From: Rhizobium subbaraonis
Lineage (GTDB): Bacteria > Pseudomonadota > Alphaproteobacteria > Rhizobiales > Rhizobiaceae
Reading direction: 5' to 3'
NCBI RefSeq assembly: GCF_900220975.1
Contig: NZ_OBQD01000022.1
Location: 1-64,000 of the forward strand
Length of the DNA: 64,000 nucleotides
Position 1 is the stretch's first letter. Each line of letters begins with the position of its first letter. The notes beneath the pieces were generated by a model that saw nothing but the letters and a program-made list of their open reading frames with translations, did not search any database and was not told where the DNA came from. This document shows, piece by piece, positions 19,173 through 28,296 of this stretch. The position numbers and the translations under genes were made by a program.

Positions 19173-20126
19173 ATGACAGAACATTTCCCCCGTCCGGAGG
19201 GTTCTCCCCTCATGCCCGATTGGTTCGACGCCCACGCCGTCAACCTGAGCGCTTCCGAGCGGCGTGCGGCGAGCCTGCCGACCCGCCGCACCGTCAAGAA
19301 GGAGTGGCAGGCCGCCTGGCTCCTGCGGGCGATCACCTGCATCGACCTGACGACGCTGGCCGGCGATGACACGGAGGACCGCGTCCAGCGCCTGTGCGCC
19401 AAGGCTCGAACGCCGGTACGCGCGGACCTCCTCGAAGCGCTCGGCATCGAGAAGGTGACCGTCGGCGCGGTCTGCGTCTATCCGACGATGGTGGCGCATG
19501 CGGTAATGGCGCTCGAAGGTTCGGGCATTCCCGTCGCCTCGGTCGCCACCGGCTTCCCCGCCGGCCTGACGCCGCTGCCGCTGCGGCTGGGCGAGATCCG
19601 CTATGCCGTGGAGCAGGGGGCGAAGGAAATCGACATCGTCATCACCCGCGAGCACGTGCTTAAGGGCGACTGGGCTGCACTCTATGACGAGATCAGGGCG
19701 ATGCGAGAAGCCTGCGGCCCGGCGCACATGAAGGCGATCCTTGCCACCGGCGACCTGAAGACGCTGACCAATGTCTACAAGGCCTCGATGGTCGCCATGC
19801 AGGCCGGTTCGGACTTCATCAAGACGTCGACCGGCAAGGAGGACGTCAACGCCACCCTGCCGGTGTCGCTGACGATGGTCCGCGCGCTTCGCGACTACCG
19901 CGACCGCACCGGTCAGATGGTCGGCTTCAAGCCGGCCGGCGGCCTCAGGACCGCCAAGGACGCAATGAACTGGCTGATCCTGATGAAGGAGGAACTCGGC
20001 ACGCGCTTCATGATGCCGGATCTCTTCCGCATCGGCGCATCCTCCATGCTCGGCGATATCGAACGCCAGCTCGAACACCATGTCACGGGCCGGTACTCGG
20101 CCGCCAACCGCCACGCGCTGGCCTGA
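19173..20126 (+). CDS. deoC: Deoxyribose-phosphate aldolase
   Basis: 317 residues, the longer DERA type rather than the short 220-residue form. Catalytic residues are visible: Schiff-base Lys in FIKTSTGK (about residue 216), the second Lys in GFKPAGG (about 251), and Asp in CIDLTTL (about 57). It splits 2-deoxyribose-5-phosphate into glyceraldehyde-3-phosphate and acetaldehyde in the cytoplasm. The aldehyde dehydrogenase encoded nine bases downstream would remove the acetaldehyde. It may accept a related deoxy-ketose or longer aldose phosphate, because the operon also carries a polyol dehydrogenase and an FGGY kinase that deoxyribose itself would not obviously require. Confidence 0.93.
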   Translation: MTEHFPRPEGSPLMPDWFDAHAVNLSASERRAASLPTRRTVKKEWQAAWLLRAITCIDLTTLAGDDTEDRVQRLCAKARTPVRADLLEALGIEKVTVGAVCVYPTMVAHAVMALEGSGIPVASVATGFPAGLTPLPLRLGEIRYAVEQGAKEIDIVITREHVLKGDWAALYDEIRAMREACGPAHMKAILATGDLKTLTNVYKASMVAMQAGSDFIKTSTGKEDVNATLPVSLTMVRALRDYRDRTGQMVGFKPAGGLRTAKDAMNWLILMKEELGTRFMMPDLFRIGASSMLGDIERQLEHHVTGRYSAANRHALA

Positions 20127-20135
20127 GGAAAGACC

Positions 20136-22517
20136 ATGCCTTCCATCAAGGACATCATGCAAACCATGGAATATGGCCCCGCACCCGAAAGCAACTCCGA
20201 AGTCAAGGCCTGGCTCCAAGCCCGTTCGGCCGGGCTCGGCCACTACATCAACGGCAAGTTCACCACAGCCGAGGGCGAACTTATCGAGGTCTCCAATCCG
20301 GCGACGGAAGAGGTGATCGGCCGGGTCGCAAAGGGCAACGCCGGCGATGTGGACGCAGCGGTGCGGGCCGCCCGCGCCGCGCTGCCGAAATGGTCGGCGT
20401 TTTCCGGCCACGAGCGCGCGAAATATCTCTACGCCATCGCCCGCCACATCCAGAAGCGCGAGCGGTTCTTCTCCGTGCTGGAGACCATGGACAACGGCAA
20501 GACCATCCGCGAAACACGCGACATCGACATCCCGCTTGTCGCCCGGCACTTTTATCACCATGCCGGCTGGGCCGAGCTCGTTGCCGACGAGTTTCCGAAC
20601 CATGCGCCGGTCGGCGTCTGCGGCCAGATCATACCTTGGAACTTCCCGCTGCTGATGCTGGCCTGGAAGGTCGCGCCGGCTCTGGCGGCGGGCAACACCG
20701 TCGTCATCAAGCCTGCGGATCTCACGCCGATGACCGCCTTTGCGTTCGCGGAGCTCCTGAGCGAGATCGGGCTCCCGCCGGGGGTCGTCAACATCGTTCA
20801 CGGCGACGGCGAGACGGGGGCGGCGATCGCCGGGCACCCTGATATCGACAAGGTCGCGTTCACCGGTTCGACCGACGTCGGCAGGATCATCCGCCGCCAG
20901 ATCGCCGGCTCCGGCAAGAAGCTGAGCCTGGAACTCGGCGGCAAGTCGCCCTTCATCGTGCTGGAAGATGCCGATCTCGACGCGGCGGTGGAAGGTGTGG
21001 TCGACGCGGTCTGGTTCAACCAGGGCGAGGTCTGCTGTGCCGGATCGCGCATCCTGGTGCAGGAGGGAATTGCCCCGCGCTTCTTCGAGAAGCTGAAGAG
21101 CCGCATGGCCACCCTGCGCGTCGGCGACCCGCTGGACAAGACCATGGATATCGGCGCCGTCGTATCGCAAAAGCAGCTCGCCCGCATCAAGGGCCTGCTT
21201 GCGACCGGCCAGGTCGAGGGCGCCACCCTCAATCTCGCGCCCGTCGATCTGCCGAAGCGCGGCGCCTTCTGCGCGCCCGGCTTCTTCACCGGCACCGCGC
21301 CGGCCCACACCGTGTCGCAGGTCGAGATCTTCGGACCGGTTGCCACCAGCCTGACCTTCCGGACCCTCGACGAGGCTGTCTCGCTCGCCAACGACACGCG
21401 CTACGGGCTTGCCGCTTCGGTCTGGTCCGAGAACGTCAACCGCGCGATCGAGCTGGCAGCGCGGGTGAAGGCGGGCGTCGTCTGGATCAACGCGACCAAC
21501 CTGTTCGATGCCGCAGCACCTTTCGGCGGCTATCGCGAGAGCGGCTTCGGCCGCGAGGGCGGGCGCTCCGGCCTGCTCGAGTACCTGACGATACCCGCAG
21601 ACAGGCAGGGCAAGACGCGGACGGCGCCGGCGCTTCAGCCGCAGGTCGTCCCGTTCACGGGCAAGGCCGACCGCCCCGACATCGACGTGACGGCTAAGCT
21701 CTACATCGGCGGCAAGCAGGTCCGGCCCGACGGCGGACAGAGCTACACCGTCTTAGGCAAGTCGGGCCAGGCGATCGGGCAGGCGGGCCTCGCCAATCGC
21801 AAGGACGTCCGCAATGCGGTGGAAGCGGCAGGCAAGGCGACGGGCTGGGGAAATGTAACCGGGCACAATCGCGCCCAGGTGCTCTATTTCCTCGCCGAGA
21901 ACCTGAGCCAGCGTCGGGCCGAGTTCGTGTCGGCGCTTGCAGCAACCGGAGCAAGCCCGAAGCCGGAGGAGGAAGTGGAACTGGCGATCCGGCGCGCCTT
22001 CTGGTACGCGGCGCAGGCAGACAAGTTCGATGGCGCCGTCACAGCGACGAAGTCGCGACATGTGACGATGACCGTCAACGAACCCTACGGCACCGTCGGC
22101 GTCGTTGCCGCCGACGAGGCGCCGCTGCTGTCGCTCTTGTCGCTGATCCTGCCCGCACTTGCACTCGGCAACCGGGTTGTCGCGATCGCCGCCCAGAGCC
22201 ATCCGCTTGTCGCGACACGTCTCTACCAGGTGTTCGAGACGTCAGATATTCCCGCAGGCGTCGTCAATCTGCTCACCGGCGAGCGCGACGTGCTGGCGAA
22301 GACGCTTGCCGAGCACGACGACGTCGCTGCGGTCTGGTATTGCGGCAGCGACGAGGGTTCCCGGATGGTCGAAGCCGCGTCTGCCGGCAACCTCAAGACG
22401 ACATGGGTTGATCACGGCAGGCTGCGCGACTGGCGCGATCCGCGCCAGGGGCAGGGCGGCGAGTTCCTGCGGCGGGCGTGCCAGGTCAAAACCATCTGGC
22501 TGCCGTATGGAGAGTGA
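20136..22517 (+). CDS. Double-domain aldehyde dehydrogenase
   Basis: 793 residues, about 1.6 times a normal ALDH. The first 490 residues are a complete ALDH: PWNFPLLMLAWKVAPALAAGN, FTGSTDVGR, general base Glu in LSLELGGKSPF (about 266) and nucleophile Cys in FNQGEVCCAGSR (about 300). Residues about 515-793 resemble a second, shorter ALDH nucleotide-binding half (KLYIGGKQVRPDGG, EPYGTVGVVAADEAPLLSLLS), without a Cys or Glu equivalent; the protein ends in QVKTIWLPYGE. The second half is probably structural. Position after deoC points to oxidation of acetaldehyde or another short aldehyde. It is the last gene of the operon. Confidence 0.9.
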   Translation: MPSIKDIMQTMEYGPAPESNSEVKAWLQARSAGLGHYINGKFTTAEGELIEVSNPATEEVIGRVAKGNAGDVDAAVRAARAALPKWSAFSGHERAKYLYAIARHIQKRERFFSVLETMDNGKTIRETRDIDIPLVARHFYHHAGWAELVADEFPNHAPVGVCGQIIPWNFPLLMLAWKVAPALAAGNTVVIKPADLTPMTAFAFAELLSEIGLPPGVVNIVHGDGETGAAIAGHPDIDKVAFTGSTDVGRIIRRQIAGSGKKLSLELGGKSPFIVLEDADLDAAVEGVVDAVWFNQGEVCCAGSRILVQEGIAPRFFEKLKSRMATLRVGDPLDKTMDIGAVVSQKQLARIKGLLATGQVEGATLNLAPVDLPKRGAFCAPGFFTGTAPAHTVSQVEIFGPVATSLTFRTLDEAVSLANDTRYGLAASVWSENVNRAIELAARVKAGVVWINATNLFDAAAPFGGYRESGFGREGGRSGLLEYLTIPADRQGKTRTAPALQPQVVPFTGKADRPDIDVTAKLYIGGKQVRPDGGQSYTVLGKSGQAIGQAGLANRKDVRNAVEAAGKATGWGNVTGHNRAQVLYFLAENLSQRRAEFVSALAATGASPKPEEEVELAIRRAFWYAAQADKFDGAVTATKSRHVTMTVNEPYGTVGVVAADEAPLLSLLSLILPALALGNRVVAIAAQSHPLVATRLYQVFETSDIPAGVVNLLTGERDVLAKTLAEHDDVAAVWYCGSDEGSRMVEAASAGNLKTTWVDHGRLRDWRDPRQGQGGEFLRRACQVKTIWLPYGE

Positions 22518-22646
22518 ACGAGCGACGGGTGTTTCGAAACGCCAGGACGCTCATGGGACCTCCGGATCTATCGTCATCTTTGCGAGCGAACAGCGGTCGA
22601 AAGTGCGGGTGGACCATCGACCGCTGGCCGCCAAGGTTGCTGGGGC

Positions 22647-23141
22647 TCAGTAGGCGAGCTTGCTCGCATCCGTCACCCACTGCGTGGAAACGTATGGGCG
22701 ATAGTCGGACAGGGCGGACGGAATCTTGCCCTGCTCCAAAAGGAAGGCGGACGTGTCGGCGACCGCCTTCACGGTGCCACCGCCGAGCAGCGCTTCGCCC
22801 GCCTGTTCCTCGAGCGTGGGGAACATGTAGCCCTTCAGAAGCGCTGGAACTTCCTCCTGCTTGGCGCCGGTAAGCCGCGCGATCTTTTCGGCCTCCGGCG
22901 ACGTGGCGTTCCAGACGTCCGGGTCGGCGCGATAGGTCGCAGTTGCATCACCCGTTACCTTCACGAAGGCAGTGACGACATCGGGATGCTCTTCGGCGAA
23001 CTTCTTGCTGACTATCCAGGCGTCGAACGTCGGCCCGCCCCACCCGGCAACGTCCGCCGAGGTCGCCAGCACCTTGCCCGACTTCTTCAACTCGGCAAGG
23101 ACCGGATCCCAGATGTATGCGCCGTCGATATCGCCTGCCGC
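22647..23141 (-). pseudogene. Taurine/sulfonate-type binding protein (TauA-like), C-terminal fragment
   Basis: From about 23141 down to the stop at 22647 the sequence encodes the C-terminal half of an NMT1/TauA-like periplasmic binding protein: GDIDGAYIWDPVLAEL, the GWGGPTFDAWIVSKKFAEEHPDVV block and a normal C-terminus ending in SKLAY. The upstream part with the signal peptide is missing; immediately before position 23141 the sequence is instead the end of a flavin reductase gene. The junction implies a deletion that joined the two. No permease or ATPase partner remains nearby. The 130 bases between the ALDH stop and this fragment show nothing recognisable. Confidence 0.78.
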
Positions 23142-23144
23142 AGA

Positions 23145-23693
23145 TCAGCCTGCCAGCGGCGAAAATCCGCCATATCGGCCGTTGTGATAGACAAGCGACT
23201 GTCCGTCGCCGATCGTCACATCCAGGACGCGGCCGATGATGATGCCGTGGCTGTGCCGCTCGATGATTTCCTCGACTTCGCAGTCGATGGCCGCCACTGC
23301 GCCGACCAGGACCGGCGCGCCGCTGAGACGCGTCGTCCAGGCGGCACCGTCATAGCGCGCTTCGCCCTTGACCCCGCCAACTCCGGCGAAGCGGTTGGCA
23401 ATGTCGTGATGTTCTCCCGCCAGAATGTTGACGCAGAAGTGGCCGTGGCGGCTGATGACGGGAAAGCTGGAAGACGCGCGGTTGATGTTGACGATCATCG
23501 TCGGCGGTTCGACGGACAGCGCGGTGGCGGACGTCACCGTCGCGCCCGTGCGATCAGGGCCGACACCGGCCGTGATCACGGAGACAGCGCCGGCAACCGA
23601 ACGCATGGCCGTCTTCAACAGAGCCGGATCGACGATCGCGCGCGTGCCGTGGTCGTCGTTGAAGCCGATGTTTGTCAGATTGGCCATGTTCAT
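23145..23693 (-). CDS. Flavin reductase (HpaC-like, FMN-binding split barrel)
   Basis: 182 residues from the ATG at 23693; an upstream extension is open but has a weaker start. The fold is recognisable from MRSVAGAVSVITAGVGPDRTGATVTSATALSVEPP (read as a split-barrel start), the FCVNILAGEH turn and the final GRYGGF. Such enzymes reduce FMN or FAD with NAD(P)H and pass it to a separate monooxygenase, often a sulfonate or aromatic one. No monooxygenase gene is next to it, and the sulfonate-type binding protein directly downstream is broken, so it may be an orphan from a lost sulfonate-use cluster. The C-terminus is close to the deletion junction but looks complete. Confidence 0.8.
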   Translation of the reverse strand: MNMANLTNIGFNDDHGTRAIVDPALLKTAMRSVAGAVSVITAGVGPDRTGATVTSATALSVEPPTMIVNINRASSSFPVISRHGHFCVNILAGEHHDIANRFAGVGGVKGEARYDGAAWTTRLSGAPVLVGAVAAIDCEVEEIIERHSHGIIIGRVLDVTIGDGQSLVYHNGRYGGFSPLAG

Positions 23694-23855
23694 TTCCGTC
23701 TCCGTCGTCGAGCCTTCGCTAAAGGCAGCATTTGAACGGAGAATGGAAGCCTGGATTTTTATTATCAACTAAATTTATGTATTTTATGCTTTGCTTGGCC
23801 GCCGGCTGATCATCCGGTGGCTGCCTTTTTGAGATCGGACCAGGAGCATGCAAGC

Positions 23856-24730
23856 ATGGCGGCCGCAACGGATAAAATCACTGGAGACAGGCTCCCCCGC
23901 AACGGAGGCATCCCAGTCGTAACTGCAATATCCGAACGGCCTGTCGTCGCAATCATCGGCGGCGGCTTTTCAGGCGCTGCCACCGCCTACCACCTCGCCG
24001 CGATGGGTGCAGATCCTGTGAGGATCATCGTCTACGAGCGGCAGCGCCCGTGCGTTCGGCCCGGGCACTGCTGCGGGTCGTGCGGCAAACGGTCAGGGAA
24101 GCCGCGGAACATGGGGTTACCTGGCATGCCGTTTTCGATCGGCTGCGGGTGCAGGGCGGGGACATATGGCGCGCGCTGCCGGACGCCGAACGCCGTCGCC
24201 TCGTCCGGTTCCTGAGACCCTATTGGGACGTTCACCGCTTCCGGATCGCGCCACAGCTGGAGGACGTCATCCGGCGCCGGCTTGACGCAGGCAACCTGAC
24301 CGTCAAGGCGGCCTCCATTGCCGCAGTCCGGCGAGAAGAGAACGATGAAATCGTCGTCGTCCTGCGCCCCCGCCACGCAAAGCAAGAAATCGAAGCGCGC
24401 TATGATGCGCTGATCGTGACCACGGGACCCGGGAACAAATCCATCCTCGCAAGCCAGCCGTTCCTCGCGGGCCTTGCCGACGCAGGAATACTGCATGCCG
24501 ATAGCGTCGGCCTCGGTATCGCAGTGGACGAGGACAGCCATCCGATCGGCGCGGACGGCGTGTCCTCACGGTCGCTCTATATCGCTGGACCGCTGGCGCG
24601 AGGCAGGTTCGGTGAACTGATGGGGCTGCCCCAGGTGACCGAGCACGCGATCTTCGTCGCAGAACGCATTGCCCGCGACCTCCGGCTCTCCGAAAGCCCC
24701 TCCATGGCGGCTCGCCGACAGGTCGGGTGA
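23856..24730 (+). pseudogene. FAD/NAD(P)-binding oxidoreductase with internal deletion and frame change
   Basis: Frame A from 23856 encodes an N-terminal dinucleotide-binding motif (PVVAIIGGGFSGAATAYHLAAMGADPVRIIVYE) and breaks down at about 24040. Frame B from about 24050 to 24730 resumes with the later part of the same kind of protein (WRALPDAERRRLVRFLRPYWDVHRFR, ALIVTTGPG, SLYIAGPLARGRFGELMGLPQV). Roughly 150 residues that should lie between are missing, so this is an internal deletion, not a single sequencing slip. Intact relatives are single-chain FAD/NAD(P)-binding proteins of about 450-480 residues of unknown substrate. Part of the debris between 22.6 and 24.7 kb. Confidence 0.75.
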
Positions 24731-24869
24731 GGCCGGTTCGCCGACACGTCTCCTCAACCTTGTCTGGACAGCACTGGCCCTTCCGACCACGAAGAGGTCA
24801 CGCTCCTGCATCGCCGCCTACGGCTTAAGGGGAAAAGACGGTGCGCGTCGCCGCTCTCCTGCGGGGACA

Positions 24870-24898
24870 CTGCGGCCACCGGTCTAACGCTGCCGCAG
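24870..24898 (-). terminator. Possible stem-loop after the GNAT gene
   Basis: CTGCGGC and GCCGCAG form a perfect 7-bp stem with a 15-base loop, just past the stop of the GNAT gene. There is no T-run, so it may be Rho-assisted or fortuitous. Confidence 0.25.
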
Positions 24899-24904
24899 CC
24901 CGGA

Positions 24905-25753
24905 TCAGCCCAGTTCCAGCGTGGTGACCGCAAAGACCCCTTCGAGCGCTATCGCCGGCGCGGCTCCCCGGTACATGCGGGCCGTGACGAAACTCTTCTG
25001 CATCCCCGCCCGGTCCAGAACCGCCACGAAAGATAGGCTTGTCTCCGGCACGTCAAGGTGAATGAGGCCCGGTCCGCACGCCTGCGCGAGGGACGCGAGC
25101 AATTCCGCCGCTCCGATCGCATCGACGGCAAAAAGCGGTCCGATCTTGTAGCCTTCCCGGCAGCGCCTGGCGACGCCGTAGCCGCAGACGTCTCCATCCC
25201 GAAGGAGAACGTGTGCGGTTCGTGGCGGCGCGAGCCATTTCGAGAGAAAGGCATGACGCTCCGCGGGAAAGAAGCGCCGGTCGAAGGCGTGGAGCGAGGC
25301 GAGAAGGTCAGGCGCCGCTGCGAGGATGGTGCCGCTCCGGCCAGCCGCCGGCGGGGCAGGGCGGCCCGACCAGCGGTAGGTTTCGTAGAGAGGCCGGAAA
25401 CCCATCCCGGCATAGTTCTGCTGCTGCTGCGGAACGCCATCCAGGCCGACCGTGCGGCCGGCAAGATATGCCATTCCGGCGTCCCACACCGCTTTGCCAT
25501 AGCCCTTGCCGCGCACATCCGCCCGGCAGATATAGAGGCCGATGAACCCGAAAGCGGGGCCGTAGGCGATGGCGGAGATGCCAGCCACCATCCGTTCTTC
25601 GACGAAAGCGCCGATGAAGCCTGCCGGATCAGCCGCCTGAAAGGCCGCCGCGTCGTCCAGCCCCGGGTTCCAGCCTTCGGCCGCAGCCCAGTCCAGAAGT
25701 TCCCCCACCTCAGCCGGCTTAAGCGTCCGTATTGCGGGCTTCGTCGTGCTCAT
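24905..25753 (-). CDS. GNAT-family N-acetyltransferase (two-domain)
   Basis: 282 residues. The N-terminal GNAT domain has the acetyl-CoA loop in ICRADVRGKGYGKAVWDAGMAYL (about residues 75-97); residues 150-282 form the second, YitH/HolE-like acetyltransferase domain found in this subgroup. The substrate is unknown, presumably an amine or amino acid. Its start overlaps the racemase stop by four bases, making it the last gene of the ABC importer operon, so it probably modifies the imported compound or a product. Confidence 0.82.
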   Translation of the reverse strand: MSTTKPAIRTLKPAEVGELLDWAAAEGWNPGLDDAAAFQAADPAGFIGAFVEERMVAGISAIAYGPAFGFIGLYICRADVRGKGYGKAVWDAGMAYLAGRTVGLDGVPQQQQNYAGMGFRPLYETYRWSGRPAPPAAGRSGTILAAAPDLLASLHAFDRRFFPAERHAFLSKWLAPPRTAHVLLRDGDVCGYGVARRCREGYKIGPLFAVDAIGAAELLASLAQACGPGLIHLDVPETSLSFVAVLDRAGMQKSFVTARMYRGAAPAIALEGVFAVTTLELG

Positions 25754-26496
25754 GCCGACAGGATGACCTGTGGCGCGAATGATTCAAGGGCGCCGCTATA
25801 GGTTTTCGGGAGCGGGGATGCATAGGGGCCGCGCTTGGACGTGCGCAAGCCCAGCGCCACCAGTGCTTCCGCCTGCTTGACCGCTGCGGCGACGCCATCG
25901 ACAACCGGAACGCCGAACTCGGCGCGAAGGGAATTTGCGAGATCGGCCATGCCGGCGCAGCCGAGCACGATCGCCTCCGCACGATCGTCACGTAGGGCGG
26001 CGCCGATCTCGCGGCGCAGGCGGTCGCGCGCATTCGAGCGGGGATCCTCCAGCGACAGGACAAGGATGTCTGCGGCGCGCACCTTGCAGCGGCCGCCCAT
26101 GCCATAGCGATGAACCAGATCCTCGATCGGAACGCGCGAGCGCTCCATCGTCGTGACGATGGTGAAGTGCCGCGCGATGAATGAGGTCGCCGCGATCGCG
26201 GCCTCGCAGATGCCGAGCACGGGGATTTCGGCGAGCGCCCGGCACGCATCGAGCCCCGTATCGTCGAAGCAGGCAATAATGGCGGCGTCGGCCCCGGCGC
26301 GTTCGGCCTTGGCCAGTTCGACGAGCAGCCCCGGCACGGCCAGCGCCTCGTCATAGTAGCCCTCGATCGAGGCAGGCCCCGATGCCGAAGTTATGGGAAC
26401 GATCGCGGTCAGCGGGTTCGCCACGCGCGAAGCCGCATCGGCGATGGTCGCGGTCATGGACTGCGTGGTGTTGGGATTGATGACGGCGATGCGCAT
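25750..26496 (-). CDS. Aspartate/glutamate/hydantoin racemase family protein
   Basis: 248 residues. The opening RIAVINPNTT, the first catalytic Cys in IIACFDDTGLDACR (about residue 80) and the second in IVLGCAGMADL (about 180) match the cofactor-independent two-cysteine racemases; the INPNTT start is typical of hydantoin racemases. It would interconvert D and L forms of an amino acid or 5-substituted hydantoin. It lies 14 bases after the permease gene and overlaps the GNAT gene, so it belongs to the transport operon and suggests that the imported substrate is a chiral amino acid derivative. Confidence 0.87.
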   Translation of the reverse strand: MRIAVINPNTTQSMTATIADAASRVANPLTAIVPITSASGPASIEGYYDEALAVPGLLVELAKAERAGADAAIIACFDDTGLDACRALAEIPVLGICEAAIAATSFIARHFTIVTTMERSRVPIEDLVHRYGMGGRCKVRAADILVLSLEDPRSNARDRLRREIGAALRDDRAEAIVLGCAGMADLANSLRAEFGVPVVDGVAAAVKQAEALVALGLRTSKRGPYASPLPKTYSGALESFAPQVILSA

Positions 26497-26510
26497 GATT
26501 GCAGAGTTCC

Positions 26511-27329
26511 CTAGGCCCGCGCCCTGCGCCGGTTGAGGTAGAGGATGGTGCCGACCGTGCCGCCGATGACGAGGAAGGAGAACAGGGTGGTGACGGTTCC
26601 GAGCGCATAGAGCACCGGCGTGGTGACGTTGGTCGTCATGCCGTAGATCTCCAGCGGCAGCGTGTTGTAGGTCCCCGACGTCATCAGGGTGCGCGCGAAT
26701 TCGTCGTAGGACAGCGAGAAGCCGAACAGGCCGACACCGACCAGGCTCGGCGCGATCATCGGCAGGACGACGTGCCGGAAGGTCTGCCAGGAGCTGGCGC
26801 CGAGGTCGCGGGCCGCCTCCTCGTATGAAGGAGAGAAGCGGTTGAAGACGGCGAACATGATCAGCACGCCGAAGGGCAGGGTCCAGGTGAGATGGGCCCC
26901 GAAGGCCGAGCTGTACCAGGCCGGCTGCAGGCCGAACTGCTGGAACAGCACGCCGATGCCGAGCGAAATGATGATCGACGGCACGACGAGGCTCGCGACA
27001 GAAAGGTAGAAGAGCGGCGTCGCGCCAAGGAACTTGCGGCGGAAGGCCAGACCGGCCAGCAGCGAAACCACAACGGTGACCGCCATCACCATCAGCCCGA
27101 GCACGAGCGAACGGCGGAAGCTGCCGCCGAAATCGCCGACCGCCTGCTTCTCCAGAAGATTGCCGAACCAGTGCAGTGACACGCCGTTCAGCGGGAAGGT
27201 CAGGCCACCGTCCGGTCCCTGGAAGGACAGGATGACGATCGCCGAGAGCGGACCGTAGAGAAAGACGACGAAGAGCGCGAAGAAAAGCGCCAGAACATAG
27301 AATTCGCGGCTGCGGGGTTCGCGATGCAT
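26511..27329 (-). CDS. ABC transporter permease, PotC-like
   Basis: 272 residues with six predicted membrane segments. The EAA loop, EAARDLGASSWQTFRHVVLPMIAPSLV, begins near residue 155. It is the second permease of a polyamine/iron/opine-type importer; it starts three bases after the stop of the first permease. Together with that permease, the ATPase and the Tat-exported binding protein it forms a complete import system. Confidence 0.92.
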   Translation of the reverse strand: MHREPRSREFYVLALFFALFVVFLYGPLSAIVILSFQGPDGGLTFPLNGVSLHWFGNLLEKQAVGDFGGSFRRSLVLGLMVMAVTVVVSLLAGLAFRRKFLGATPLFYLSVASLVVPSIIISLGIGVLFQQFGLQPAWYSSAFGAHLTWTLPFGVLIMFAVFNRFSPSYEEAARDLGASSWQTFRHVVLPMIAPSLVGVGLFGFSLSYDEFARTLMTSGTYNTLPLEIYGMTTNVTTPVLYALGTVTTLFSFLVIGGTVGTILYLNRRRARA

Positions 27330-27332
27330 GGC

Positions 27333-28247
27333 TCAGAGCTCCTTGCGGATATCGACGATGCGCAGGATTCCCGCCACCATCATGAGGACGAGGACCAGCA
27401 GGATCACGGCATTTGCGGCGGCGGCCGGATATTGCAGCAGCGACATCTGGTTCTTCATCATCAGCGCGACGGAGGCGCTCTGGCCGCCGGACATGACCTG
27501 CACCGTCGAGAAGTCTGCCATCACCAGCGTCACGACGAAGATCGTGCCGATCGCCATGCCGGGCTTTGCAAGCGGAAGGATGACGTTGGTCAGCACCTGC
27601 AAGTTCGAGGCGCCCGCGTCGCGCGCCGCTTCCACCAGCGAGCGATCGATGCGCATCAGGGTGTTGAAGATCGGCGTCACCATGAAAAGCGTGTAGAGAT
27701 GCACCATGGCGAGCACGACGGCAAAATCAGAGTAAAGCAGCCATTCCACCGGAGCGGCGACGAGACCCGTGTCCACAAGCGCCGAGTTGACCAGCCCGTT
27801 GCGACCGAGCACCGGGATCCACGAGATCATGCGGATGATGTTCGAGGTGAGGAAGGGCACCGTGCAGACAAGAAACAGGACCGTCTGCATGGCCGACGTG
27901 CGGACGTGGAAAGCCAGGAAGTAAGCGACCCAGAAGCCGACGAAAAGTGTGATCATCCAGACGATGACAGCGAATTTGAGCGTATTGAGATAGGTTTTCC
28001 AGGTCACCCAGGAGCCGAGGGTCTCGGTGTAGTTGAAGGTGACGAAATCCGGATACATCGCGGCGAAGTCATAGTCCCAGAAGCTGACGACTGCGATCAT
28101 CAGAAGCGGCAGCAGCAGGAAGCCGCCGAGAATGACAAGAAGCGGCAGCGCCTGCAGGTAGGCGGCGAATTCTCCGATCCGGCTGCCAGGCTTGCGGGTT
28201 CGGGCCTTGGTGGCGACCCTTGTGGTTGCGTCTGCGATCGTGGCCAC
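27333..28247 (-). CDS. ABC transporter permease, PotB-like
   Basis: 304 residues from the GTG at 28247, which has AAGGAG six bases upstream and is better supported than the more distant in-frame starts. Membrane segments begin near residue 35; the EAA-type loop VEAARDAGASNLQVLTNVILPLAKPG lies near residue 205. First permease of the importer. It is separated from the upstream binding-protein gene by about 165 bases, most of which is a palindromic repeat. Confidence 0.9.
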   Translation of the reverse strand: MATIADATTRVATKARTRKPGSRIGEFAAYLQALPLLVILGGFLLLPLLMIAVVSFWDYDFAAMYPDFVTFNYTETLGSWVTWKTYLNTLKFAVIVWMITLFVGFWVAYFLAFHVRTSAMQTVLFLVCTVPFLTSNIIRMISWIPVLGRNGLVNSALVDTGLVAAPVEWLLYSDFAVVLAMVHLYTLFMVTPIFNTLMRIDRSLVEAARDAGASNLQVLTNVILPLAKPGMAIGTIFVVTLVMADFSTVQVMSGGQSASVALMMKNQMSLLQYPAAAANAVILLVLVLMMVAGILRIVDIRKEL

Positions 28248-28296
28248 GGCTTGCTCCTTCGTCAATTTGCAGGCAGGGCGCCGAGGGCGCACTGTT

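Noticed and set aside
19110-21308. 732-codon minus-strand open frame opposite deoC and the ALDH gene
   Set aside because: Shadow of strongly biased codons; no domain is recognisable and the plus-strand genes are certain.
11982-22517. Assignment as an AI-2 (lsr) operon
   Set aside because: DeoC keeps both DERA lysines, there is one permease rather than two, and no LsrG-like gene is present; retained only as a parallel.
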